In this document: piece after piece, positions 7,926 to 15,257 of the stretch | Position numbering within the stretch: the stretch's first letter is position 1 | Layout: each line of letters opens with the position of its first letter | Assembly (NCBI GenBank): GCA_018673255.1 | Contig: JABHDC010000044.1 | Span: 1-31,082, forward strand | Length of the DNA: 31,082 bases | Source: Gemmatimonadota bacterium | GTDB taxonomy: Bacteria > Latescibacterota > UBA2968 > UBA8231 | Direction: 5' to 3' | Translations under genes and position numbers: made by a program | Notes under the pieces: generated by a model | What the model saw: the letters and a program-made list of their open reading frames with translations, nothing else | Told to the model about the DNA's origin: nothing | The model's database searches: none

Positions 7926-8474
7926 ATGTTGTGGGTGGTCGCCGTCGTCGTCTTGGGTGAAATCGTCGTATTTGCCCAGTTGATGCTGAGCTTTCAGAAA
8001 CGTGGATCCCGCCTGCGTATTGCCCGTGCCCCCATCCTCAAACGCATCGAGCGTCATCGACAGGCTCTGGTCGAACTCGCAGAAAAGGTTCAGACACGTA
8101 CTACTGAGAGTCTCGGCCAGGTCGACGAGACCATTGCCGATTTCACGCGCAGTGCCGGCCACGCCGCCAACCTCGTGGCAGAACTCGACAATGAGGCCCA
8201 TGAACGAGCCCAGGAGCTCGGCCTGAAGGAGGACGACGAAGAGGACGAGGACGACGACGACGACGAAATAGTAGAGGAGTCCGAAGGTGGCGATGACTTC
8301 AACCCGATGAAGGTTGAGAAGGACAAGGGATTCGATGCCTTCGAGACCGTTCGCCTCATTCGTGGTGACCTCGAGGATATCTACGAATACATCGAGAGCC
8401 TGCGCCACGACAAGGACATCGTTTCGAACATGGCCCAGCGTATGGCAGCCAGCAACGGCAAGCCCAAGGGCTGA
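7926..8474 (+). CDS. Membrane-anchored coiled-coil protein with poly-acidic linker
   Basis: A 182-residue protein not recognised. A hydrophobic helix (residues 2-22) is followed by a basic patch (KRGSRLRIAR), a helical coiled-coil region (about 38-100), then an acidic run of about 13 Asp/Glu residues near 101-114 and a second helical segment to the end. The basic residues after the helix predict a cytoplasmic C-terminal domain. The gene starts 6 bp after the sulfatase stop and ends 4 bp before the next small membrane protein, so all are likely co-transcribed. A methyl-accepting-protein-like stretch (ESLGQVDETIADFT) resembles generic coiled coil only. Function unknown. Confidence 0.65.
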   Translation: MLWVVAVVVLGEIVVFAQLMLSFQKRGSRLRIARAPILKRIERHRQALVELAEKVQTRTTESLGQVDETIADFTRSAGHAANLVAELDNEAHERAQELGLKEDDEEDEDDDDDEIVEESEGGDDFNPMKVEKDKGFDAFETVRLIRGDLEDIYEYIESLRHDKDIVSNMAQRMAASNGKPKG

Positions 8475-8478
8475 TCCA

Positions 8479-8820
8479 ATGGATATCCTCCTAATTGCCG
8501 GTGGCATTGCGGTTCTTCTGCTCGTCGTGTGCCTGATCGCACGAGAGAGCACGGAAGGCAGGTTGCGGGGGATGCGCATCGAACTCATGTCGCTGCGCTC
8601 GAGAGAGCGAACGCTCGAAGACCAGGTGAAGGCCGTGCAGAAGACGGGATCCCAGATCCGCGAGGGTTTGATGCGAATGGAGAGAACACAGGACACGACG
8701 GGACACGTCGTCAGTGATCTTCTCCGCAAGCTTGGGCAACTCCACGAGTTCGTTCGTGATGAGCCCATACCGCCATTACCAGATGCCACCACACAGATGC
8801 AAGAGGAGGTCGCTGCTTGA
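8479..8820 (+). CDS. Small membrane-anchored coiled-coil protein
   Basis: A 113-residue protein with an N-terminal helix (residues 2-20, IAGGIAVLLLVVCLIA) followed by a charged amphipathic helical segment (about 25-92) and a Pro-rich acidic tail. The ATG at 8479 is chosen because it directly precedes the membrane helix and lies 4 bp after the previous stop; the same frame is open further upstream inside the preceding gene. It shares its architecture, though not obvious sequence identity, with the products at 5711-6145 and 7926-8474. Its stop overlaps the start of the aldo/keto reductase gene, which points to translational coupling. It is not recognised as a known family. Confidence 0.65.
   Translation: MDILLIAGGIAVLLLVVCLIARESTEGRLRGMRIELMSLRSRERTLEDQVKAVQKTGSQIREGLMRMERTQDTTGHVVSDLLRKLGQLHEFVRDEPIPPLPDATTQMQEEVAA
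8804..8809 (+). promoter_or_regulatory. Shine-Dalgarno site that fixes a TTG start
   Basis: A full AGGAGG lies 7 nt upstream of TTG 8817, inside the 3' end of the preceding small-protein gene. It supports translation of the aldo/keto reductase from this TTG, which encodes the first residue of the typical family N-terminus. Confidence 0.75.
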
Positions 8821-9713
8821 AGTATCGCCGCTTCGGCAAATCAGACTGGCAGGTCAGTGAGATCGGCCTGGGGGGCTCCTGGTTCTACGGCCGCCCTGAA
8901 TACGGCATCAAACCTGTTTCGTATGGCGTCGCCATCGTGGAACGGGCTCTCGAACTTGGCATCAACTACTTCGACACAGCTCCCCTGTATGGGAAAGGCC
9001 GAAGTGAAGAGGTCCTCGGTCACGCCCTCAAGGGTGTCGAGCAACCCTATTACCTGGCGACCAAGGTGGGTTACTTCCCGGAGCCCTTCGACTATACGCG
9101 AGACACGGTCCTTCGCGGCTTTGAGGCCAGCCTGAAGCGACTGCAACGCGACCGCGTCGATCTGGTGCAGATCCATGAATCGGAACAGGCGGGCTGGGAC
9201 GGCGTATTCGGCGCAGGCCGTACGCTGGAGGCGTTGCGGGAACTCAAGGAGCAGGGCCTGACCACACACATTGGACTCACTGGTTCCGACCTGCCTTTGA
9301 TGACGAGGATCCTCGACGAAGCCGATGACTTCACGTCCGTCATCACCTTTCTGAAGTACGACATGCTGGTGCAGGATGCGAAGCAGGACCTGATCCCCAG
9401 TGCGGCCCGCAATGACGCCGCCCTGATCTGCGCATCGCCTCTGCATGGGGGTCTCCTCGGATCCAAGCGCGACCACTGGCGCGAGGCCGGCCGGTTTGCC
9501 CAGCACTACGAGCGGCAGGAACGAGTCGAGACCGTCCTGGAACGCCACGACCTCGACTCCGTCGAGGCGGGTCTGCGCTACTTGCTCTCCGATGATGGAG
9601 TCGGCATGCTTCTGTCGGGAGTCGACAGCATCGAGGAACTTCAGACCTCCGTCGCCGCTTCCGATGCGGGGCCATTGCCCGCTGAGGTCATCGACGAGAT
9701 CAACGCCGCCTGA
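8817..9713 (+). CDS. Aldo/keto reductase (D-threo-aldose 1-dehydrogenase-like)
   Basis: A 298-residue NAD(P)-dependent oxidoreductase with a TIM-barrel fold. The AKR catalytic tetrad is visible: Asp53 and Tyr58 in FDTAPLYGKGRSE, Lys83 in ATKVGY and His120 in LVQIHE. The N-terminus (YRRFGKSDWQVSEIGLGG) is typical of the branch that includes sugar 1-dehydrogenases and L-fucose or galactose dehydrogenase-like enzymes, which oxidise aldoses to lactones. It begins at TTG with a perfect ribosome site and overlaps the preceding gene by 4 bp; a Gfo/Idh/MocA gene follows 46 bp later. The context suggests a step in sugar or polyol catabolism alongside the sulfatase, but the substrate is unassigned. Confidence 0.93.
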   Translation: MKYRRFGKSDWQVSEIGLGGSWFYGRPEYGIKPVSYGVAIVERALELGINYFDTAPLYGKGRSEEVLGHALKGVEQPYYLATKVGYFPEPFDYTRDTVLRGFEASLKRLQRDRVDLVQIHESEQAGWDGVFGAGRTLEALRELKEQGLTTHIGLTGSDLPLMTRILDEADDFTSVITFLKYDMLVQDAKQDLIPSAARNDAALICASPLHGGLLGSKRDHWREAGRFAQHYERQERVETVLERHDLDSVEAGLRYLLSDDGVGMLLSGVDSIEELQTSVAASDAGPLPAEVIDEINAA

Positions 9714-9759
9714 TCTTCCACCGCCTATCCGCATTCACCCATTTTCAGACAGGATTCAC

Positions 9760-10830
9760 GTGTCCGCTACCCGCGTCGGCTTCATCGGCCTCGGCCATAT
9801 CTCCATCCACGCCCACCTGCCCGGCCTGCAACCCCTGATCGAATCAGGCGACGTCGAACTGACTGCCTTCTGTGACATCAACCAGGAGGCACTGGCCGAA
9901 CAGGCGGCCGCTTTCGGCGCCAAGGCGACATACACCGATCACACGCAGATGTTCGAGCGCGAGGACCTGGATGCGGTCTACATCAACCTGCCACCGACGC
10001 TGCACACCGATCAGATCACCCAGGCCGTTGCCAAGGGCATTCATGTCTTCGTCGAGAAGCCGGTGAGTCTGGACATGGCCCAGGCCGCCACCTTCGCCGA
10101 ACAGATCGAGGGGGCCGGTGTCGTATCGCAGGTCGGCTTCATGAGCCGCTATTATCCGTCTTCAGAACACGTGATCGAATTGCTGAAAGACCGGACGCCG
10201 CGACACGTCCAGATCTCGCTGTTCTACTCGGGCCGACCGGTGCGCTGGTGGACGAGCCGATACGAGGAATGCGGGGGCTCCTTCGTGGAGAACACGGTCC
10301 ATATGGTCGACCTGGTTCGCTACTTCCTGGGCGACATCGCCGACGTATCCGCTTTCTACCAGTGGCGTGAACGTGGCGAAGGACCAGAGATGATGAACAT
10401 GCCCCATGTGTACGATGTGAACTATCGTTTCGCCTCGGGTGTTGTCGGCAACGCCACCACATCGCGCGTACTCACTGACGCCGGGGGTGCGGGGCGACGT
10501 GAGGTTCTCATCATCTGTGACGATGCCCTGATCGAGTGGTCGACGACCAAGGTCACCGTCAATGGCGAGACGACATACGAAGATGCGCCTGGGGGCCGTG
10601 CCGCCTTCGCTCTGCAAGCCCAGGACTTCATCGACGCAGTGAAGGCGAAAGACCTGACACGTATGCGCAGCCCGTATGGCCCGAGCCTCAACTCGCTGGC
10701 CGCTGTACTGGGTGCCAACGCATCGGCTGAGCGGGATGGTGAGCGCCTTGCGCTGACCGATGTGCAGACGGGCAAAGTGAACTGGAATCCGCGGCATTGT
10801 GCGGGCCACGGGACACCGACCATCGACTGA
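9760..10830 (+). CDS. Gfo/Idh/MocA-family oxidoreductase
   Basis: A 356-residue NAD(P)-dependent dehydrogenase, likely acting on a sugar or inositol-like substrate. The N-terminal Rossmann motif GFIGLGHIS starts at residue 7, the EKP motif with its conserved Lys is at 99-101, and the C-terminal domain has the substrate-site block GGSFVENTVHMVDLVRYFLGD with His181 and Asp184. The start is GTG at 9760, with AGGA 5 nt upstream and the Rossmann strand four residues in; the frame is open far upstream, but that part overlaps the aldo/keto reductase and is non-coding. It is the fifth gene of the sulfatase unit and is followed 6 bp later by the start of the broken leucine-rich-repeat gene. Its association with an aldo/keto reductase is common in sugar-catabolic clusters. 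Confidence 0.93.
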   Translation: MSATRVGFIGLGHISIHAHLPGLQPLIESGDVELTAFCDINQEALAEQAAAFGAKATYTDHTQMFEREDLDAVYINLPPTLHTDQITQAVAKGIHVFVEKPVSLDMAQAATFAEQIEGAGVVSQVGFMSRYYPSSEHVIELLKDRTPRHVQISLFYSGRPVRWWTSRYEECGGSFVENTVHMVDLVRYFLGDIADVSAFYQWRERGEGPEMMNMPHVYDVNYRFASGVVGNATTSRVLTDAGGAGRREVLIICDDALIEWSTTKVTVNGETTYEDAPGGRAAFALQAQDFIDAVKAKDLTRMRSPYGPSLNSLAAVLGANASAERDGERLALTDVQTGKVNWNPRHCAGHGTPTID

Positions 10831-10836
10831 AGCACC

Positions 10837-10938
10837 GTGAAATTGTGGAGAATTCTGGCGAGATCATGGATGATGGAACTGGGAAGCCAGCAGATTCATG
10901 ATGCAGATCTGGCCCCCTGGCCGAATTCACATCGATGA
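10837..10938 (+). CDS. N-terminal fragment of the leucine-rich-repeat gene
   Basis: A 33-codon frame from GTG 10837, 6 bp after the Gfo/Idh/MocA stop, to TGA at 10936-10938. It ends in QIHDADLAPWPN, which reads as the start of a leucine-rich repeat. Its stop overlaps the ATG of the next frame (ATGA at 10935-10938). Joining the two at this point by a -1 shift gives a 25-residue repeat in exact register with those that follow. So this is probably the 5' end of the same gene, separated by a frameshift, a sequencing error, or a true coupled split. No ribosome site is visible at the GTG. Confidence 0.4.
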   Translation: MKLWRILARSWMMELGSQQIHDADLAPWPNSHR

Positions 10939-11507
10939 CGACCTTCGGCACGCACCGGGGGAATACATTCACCGATGCCGCCTTCGAATACGTTGCCCAG
11001 GCTCCCGCCCTGGAATCGGTGACCATGGGATACGCGCGCACCATGGGCGATGCGGCGACGGCCCACCTCGTACGTGCTCCTGCCCTGAGGCATTTGCATC
11101 TGGCAGGCTGGAGAATGGGGGATCGCTCTTGCGAACTGCTGGCCAATGCACCAGCATTGACGCAATTGCGGTTGAGTACACGTCGCCTCAGCAACGCTGG
11201 CCTGGCGCATCTGAATCAGTGCCAGGGCTTGAAGCAGCTGAAGGTCGACGACTGCCCCTTCGTTACCGAAGATGGCATCGGGCATTTGCGCCACGACATC
11301 GATGTCGACTACTCTCCTGCGACGCCAAGGCAGATGATCGAGACGCTTCTGGATGACGAACTGGCCAGGGATCGGGCGGTATCCGCGTTGGCCAGGCAAG
11401 GCGAGGCGGCCAGGGATGATTTGATGACTTTCGCTCGGATTGCCCCCGAGTCGCTGCGCCCCACATTCCAGGACCTACTGTCCCGGCTCAATCATGGTCT
11501 GGATTGA
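10935..11507 (+). CDS. Leucine-rich-repeat protein, probably 5'-frameshifted
   Basis: A 190-residue frame with about four leucine-rich repeats of 24-25 residues, each starting like FTDAAFEYV, MGDAATAHL, MGDRSCELL or LSNAGLAHL and each carrying the LxxLxL core (ALRHLHLAG, ALTQLRLST, GLKQLKVDD). Residues 125-190 form a helical, acidic C-terminal region. It resembles bacterial ribonuclease-inhibitor or AMN1-type LRR proteins that bind other proteins; no catalytic domain is seen. The ATG lacks a ribosome site and begins inside a repeat, which supports the idea that the true N-terminus lies in the frame at 10837-10938. It is the last gene of the sulfatase unit; a hairpin spans its stop codon. Confidence 0.7.
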   Translation: MTTFGTHRGNTFTDAAFEYVAQAPALESVTMGYARTMGDAATAHLVRAPALRHLHLAGWRMGDRSCELLANAPALTQLRLSTRRLSNAGLAHLNQCQGLKQLKVDDCPFVTEDGIGHLRHDIDVDYSPATPRQMIETLLDDELARDRAVSALARQGEAARDDLMTFARIAPESLRPTFQDLLSRLNHGLD

Positions 11508-11519
11508 CCTGAATCCAGA
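11498..11519 (+). repeat. 8-bp perfect hairpin spanning the LRR stop codon
   Basis: TCTGGATT (11498-11505) and AATCCAGA (11512-11519) form a perfect 8-bp stem with a 6-nt loop. The TGA stop (11505-11507) begins in the stem. No T-run follows, so it is not a canonical intrinsic terminator; it may stabilise the 3' end. Confidence 0.4.
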
Positions 11520-11989
11520 TGGACACTGTCGTATTACATCTCGGCGTGAGAGCTGACAAAATCGTAAGGTCTCCGGAATATCCGGACATTTTTGTTGTTT
11601 ATTGGTCTGTCGAATCCGCTTCGATCTCCGACACCATGTTATGCATCAGAGAGAAAATGGCACGAATCGGAGCGAAAACTCGCGTTGAGCAAGGAAATTC
11701 GGGCTCCTGGGCGCGGCTTCATCACCAGACCAGGCTATGATCCACAAGAATCGGTGATTTTACGACAATTATGTACCATTCTGCCTCACTTACTCGGCCA
11801 TAGATCTGAGCGACGCGGCCGCGAGAATACCCCATTAGCCCATAAAAAAACAATGAGTTACACCACACGACACCTCCAAAACTCGACTCATTCGCTTCAG
11901 GAATTCCAGACTCCATGCATTGGATCACTTATTGCTGATTCCGGATCACAGTCGAGTCAGACACCCTTTGTCACAGTGGGAGAGAGATA
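11508..11989 (+). other. AT-richer intergenic leader upstream of glutamine synthetase
   Basis: 482 bp without a convincing gene. Short frames exist (for example 11519-11740), but they lack ribosome sites and protein-like composition. The stretch is clearly richer in A/T than its neighbours and includes an A7 run near 11846. It probably holds the promoter and a long 5' leader for the nitrogen gene downstream. I did not find a convincing sigma-70 or sigma-54 promoter. A good ribosome site (GGGAGAGA) precedes the ATG at 11990. Confidence 0.6.
11572..11593 (+). terminator. Weak intrinsic terminator candidate of the sulfatase-LRR unit
   Basis: TCCGGA (11572-11577), loop ATA, TCCGGA (11581-11586), then CA and five T (11589-11593). 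The 6-bp GC-rich stem with a T tract fits a short terminator 65 bp after the LRR stop, though stem and loop are both minimal. Confidence 0.35.
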
Positions 11990-14170
11990 ATGAGTGGAAG
12001 TAGCGCCAGGCAGCGCGCCATCGAGGCCATGAGCAATCACCCGACGACGACGGTCCCCCTGAACTTCGCCGAGACCCCCGCCGGCGAGCTCTTCGGGTCG
12101 AATGTGTTCAGCACGAAAGTGATGAAGGATCGCCTGCCGAAGGAGATCTACAAGAACGTCCTGGGCACGATCGAAGAGGGCGCCAAACTCGACAGTTCAG
12201 TGGCCGATGTGATCGCGGCAGCAATGAAGGACTGGGCCATCGAGAAGGGTGCCACACACTATACGCACGTCTTCTATCCTCTGACCGGATCCACCGCCGA
12301 GAAGCACGACAGCTTCCTGACACCTGACGGTGAAGGCGGTGCCCTGAGCGAATTCTCAGGGGCACAGCTGATTCAGGGCGAACCGGATGCGTCGAGTTTC
12401 CCATCTGGTGGATTGCGGCAGACCTTCGAGGCACGCGGCTACACGGCATGGGATGTGACCAGCCCGGCATATATCCTGGAAAACCCGAACGGCACGACCC
12501 TGTGTATCCCCACAGCTTTCATCTCGTGGACGGGTGAAGCCCTGGACAAGAAGACACCGGTCCTGCGCTCGATGCAGGCCCTTGATGTGCAGGCCAACCG
12601 GATTCTATCGGTCTTCGGTCATGAAGATATCGGGCGCGTGCGATCGACGGCTGGCCCCGAGCAGGAGTATTTCCTCCTCGACCGCAACTTCTTCTACGCA
12701 CGCCCTGATCTGCTTAATGCAGGTCGAACCTTGTTCGGTGCCACACCTCCGAAGGGTCAGGAATTCGACGACCACTACTTCGGCGCCATCCCCGAGCGAG
12801 TCCTGGCCTTCATGCTCGAGTGCGAGCGTGAGTTGTTCAAACTCGGCATCCCCATCAAGACCCGTCACAACGAGGTCGCGCCGGGGCAGTATGAGATCGC
12901 ACCGGTCTACGAGAACAGCAATATCGCCACCGATCATCAGCAGTTGATCATGACGACGCTGAAGCGGATCGCTGAGAAGCATGGCATGTCCTGCCTGACC
13001 CATGAGAAGCCCTTTGCCGGCGTCAATGGCTCCGGGAAGCATGTCAACTTCTCTCTTGGCAACGCGACCCAGGGCAACCTGCTGGATCCAGGCGATACGC
13101 CGCACGCCAATGCACAGTTCCTTGTCTTCTGCGCCGCCATCATCCGGGCCGTCGACAAGTTTGCGCCACTGCTGCGCGCCGTAGTGGCCTCGGCCGGCAA
13201 CGACCATCGTCTCGGTGCCAATGAGGCGCCGCCGGCGATCATCTCCATCTTCCTCGGTGATCAGCTGACGGACGTTTTCGAGCAGATCACCAAGGGGGGT
13301 GCTCGCTCATCGAAGAAGAGTGGCACCTTGACCGTGGGTGTCGATGTCCTGCCGCCGCTGCCCAAGGACGCCGGTGACCGCAATCGCACGAGTCCCTTTG
13401 CCTTCACTGGAAATCGCTTCGAGTTCCGCGCCGTCGCGTCGAATCAGTCCATCGCAGGTCCTCTGGTCGCGATGAACACGATCGTGGCTGAGTCTCTCGA
13501 CTACTGCGCCACGGAACTGGAGAAGACCACCAAGGGCGATGCCAAGAAGCTGAATGTGGCCGTTCAGAAACTGCTCAAGGACATCCTCACCGAGCACGGT
13601 CGGGTCATCTTCAATGGCGACGGATACTCTGACGAGTGGCACGCCGAAGCAGCGACACGGGGCCTGCCCAATCTGCGGACCACAGTCGATGCGTTGCCCG
13701 AACTGACATCGAAGGAAGTCATCAGCCTCTTCGGTAAATACAAGGTGCTGTCCAAGCGCGAGATGACCAGCCGACTCGAGGTCTATCTCGAGCAGTATTG
13801 CATGACCGTCAGCGTCGAAGCCAATCTCGTCATCGAGATGGGCAAGACCATCGTCTACCCCGCCGGCGTGCGATATCAAAGTGAGCTGGCTGCATCCTGT
13901 GCCAATCTGAAGGCAGCTGGTGTGGAGGCAGACACAACCGTGCTCAATGAGGTGACGGGCCTGATCAAGGAGTTGACCAAGAGTCTGGCAGCTCTGGAGA
14001 AGGCGGCGGACGGTGGACACGGTTCGATGCTGAGCGAAGCGAAACACGCCTGCAACAAGATCCTGCCGGCCATGCTCGCAGTTCGCGAATCAGCCGACGC
14101 CCTGGAAGGCATTGTGGCCGATGATCTGTGGCCTCTGCCGACGTATCAGGAGATGTTGTTCATCAAATAG
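11990..14170 (+). CDS. glnN: Type III glutamine synthetase (GlnN)
   Basis: A 726-residue enzyme, the usual length for GSIII and far longer than GSI (about 470). It makes glutamine from glutamate, ammonia and ATP in the cytoplasm. Recognisable GSIII blocks are the N-terminal [18 protein letters not shown], the [19 protein letters not shown] region, the metal/glutamate site [25 protein letters not shown], and the ATP/substrate block [19 protein letters not shown] is found in Bacteroidetes, cyanobacteria and several environmental phyla, usually forming dodecamers. The gene is monocistronic in appearance: a 482-bp leader upstream, and a strong terminator 24 bp downstream of the stop. The long AT-richer leader hints at nitrogen-responsive control, which I cannot confirm from motifs. 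Confidence 0.97.
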   Translation: MSGSSARQRAIEAMSNHPTTTVPLNFAETPAGELFGSNVFSTKVMKDRLPKEIYKNVLGTIEEGAKLDSSVADVIAAAMKDWAIEKGATHYTHVFYPLTGSTAEKHDSFLTPDGEGGALSEFSGAQLIQGEPDASSFPSGGLRQTFEARGYTAWDVTSPAYILENPNGTTLCIPTAFISWTGEALDKKTPVLRSMQALDVQANRILSVFGHEDIGRVRSTAGPEQEYFLLDRNFFYARPDLLNAGRTLFGATPPKGQEFDDHYFGAIPERVLAFMLECERELFKLGIPIKTRHNEVAPGQYEIAPVYENSNIATDHQQLIMTTLKRIAEKHGMSCLTHEKPFAGVNGSGKHVNFSLGNATQGNLLDPGDTPHANAQFLVFCAAIIRAVDKFAPLLRAVVASAGNDHRLGANEAPPAIISIFLGDQLTDVFEQITKGGARSSKKSGTLTVGVDVLPPLPKDAGDRNRTSPFAFTGNRFEFRAVASNQSIAGPLVAMNTIVAESLDYCATELEKTTKGDAKKLNVAVQKLLKDILTEHGRVIFNGDGYSDEWHAEAATRGLPNLRTTVDALPELTSKEVISLFGKYKVLSKREMTSRLEVYLEQYCMTVSVEANLVIEMGKTIVYPAGVRYQSELAASCANLKAAGVEADTTVLNEVTGLIKELTKSLAALEKAADGGHGSMLSEAKHACNKILPAMLAVRESADALEGIVADDLWPLPTYQEMLFIK

Positions 14171-14194
14171 ATCTGCAGTGTGATCTGACTCAGA

Positions 14195-14230
14195 GGCGGC
14201 CGGCGCACATGACGCCGGCCGCCTTTTTTT
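14195..14230 (+). terminator. Strong rho-independent terminator of glnN
   Basis: A perfect 11-bp stem, GGCGGCCGGCG (14195-14205) with CGCCGGCCGCC (14213-14223), a 7-nt loop and seven T at 14224-14230. It sits 24 bp after the glutamine synthetase stop. Confidence 0.95.
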
Positions 14231-14276
14231 ATTGGTTCACACCCCATTGTGCACCCCGACCCCACGAGCGTTCCCG

Positions 14277-15149
14277 GTGAAACTGCATCTGATCGACGGC
14301 ACATACGAGTTGTTCCGCGCCTACTATGGCGCGCCCGGTGCACGCTCGCCTGCGGGGATCGAGGTCGGCGCTTCTCGCGGCATTCTGCGATCCATGCTGT
14401 CTCTGCTTCGCGATCCAACGTGTACGCACGTGGGTGTTGCCTTCGATCACGAGCTCCGATCCTACCGGAATGATCTCTTCGATGGCTACAAGACCGGGGA
14501 GGGCATTGAGCCCGAGCTACTGGCACAGTTCCCGATCGCCGAGCGCCTGGCAGCCGCCCTCGGGTTGGTCGTCTGGCCCATGATCGAATTCGAAGCCGAT
14601 GATGCCATTGCCAGCGCCGTGGCCCGCTACGCCGATGACGATCGCCTCGAGCAGATCCTCATCTGTTCACCAGACAAGGACATGGCCCAGTGCGTACGAG
14701 GTCGCCGCATCGTGATGCGGGATCGCATGCGAGATCGCACGATCGATGAGGATGGTGTCAGAGAGAAATGGGGTGTCTCTCCCGCCTCGATTCCGGATCT
14801 GCTCGCGCTCATGGGTGACACGGCGGACGGGATCCCCGGCATCCCGCGGTGGGGACTCAAATCATGTGGCGCCGTGCTCAGCGTATACGGTCAGATCGAA
14901 TCGATCCCGGCCGACCCAGAGACATGGAAGATGAAGGTCCGCGGCGCGAAGGCGCTGGCTGCAAATCTTGAGGCCGAACGAGAGGCCGCCCTGCTCTACA
15001 AGGAACTGGCCACCCTGCGTTACGACGTGCCACTCACCGAGACCCTCGACGATCTCCAGTGGCGTGGCGCCCTGCGCCGGGAATTGGGAGAGGTGACCGA
15101 AGAGATCGGCGATCGCGGCATTCTGGAGCGTGTCACCAGCTGGCGCTAG
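14277..15149 (+). CDS. Stand-alone 5'-3' exonuclease / flap nuclease domain protein
   Basis: A 290-residue protein matching the N-terminal 5' nuclease domain of DNA polymerase I without the polymerase part. Metal-site acidic residues are visible: Asp7 in LHLIDGTYELFRAYY, the EFEADD cluster at 104-109 and SPDKDMAQ at 131-138, followed by MGDTADGIPGIPRWG, the helix-3-turn-helix that grips duplex DNA. The family removes 5' flaps and RNA primers. The frame extends back into the glnN terminator T-run, so the GTG at 14277, immediately before the first conserved strand, is preferred; its ribosome site is weak. It is convergent with the CoA transferase gene. A paralogue of PolA is expected elsewhere in the genome. 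Confidence 0.92.
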   Translation: MKLHLIDGTYELFRAYYGAPGARSPAGIEVGASRGILRSMLSLLRDPTCTHVGVAFDHELRSYRNDLFDGYKTGEGIEPELLAQFPIAERLAAALGLVVWPMIEFEADDAIASAVARYADDDRLEQILICSPDKDMAQCVRGRRIVMRDRMRDRTIDEDGVREKWGVSPASIPDLLALMGDTADGIPGIPRWGLKSCGAVLSVYGQIESIPADPETWKMKVRGAKALAANLEAEREAALLYKELATLRYDVPLTETLDDLQWRGALRRELGEVTEEIGDRGILERVTSWR

Positions 15150-15257
15150 TGCCCTGTCCGGGTATTCGCATTGACAGGCAGCACACCGTTGTCAGTCGGC
15201 TGGATTCGGCGGCATCACTGCCCGCTACCTATCGTCACGATGCTGGAAAGCAGACGA

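Noticed and set aside
7782..9734. Two long minus-strand reading frames (7782-8792 and 8841-9734)
   Set aside because: They lie opposite the membrane coiled-coil genes and the aldo/keto reductase and mirror their codon pattern; no domain or ribosome site supports them.
10898..11399. Overlapping frames on both strands inside the leucine-rich-repeat gene
   Set aside because: The repeat periodicity is visible only in the plus-strand frame at 10935.
11655..11680. A TGGCAC motif as half of a sigma-54 promoter before glnN
   Set aside because: The required TTGC at the -12 position is missing at the correct spacing.
11519..11740. A 73-codon plus-strand frame upstream of glnN
   Set aside because: No ribosome site, overlaps other equally poor frames and the hairpins; composition is not protein-like. 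Treated as leader DNA.
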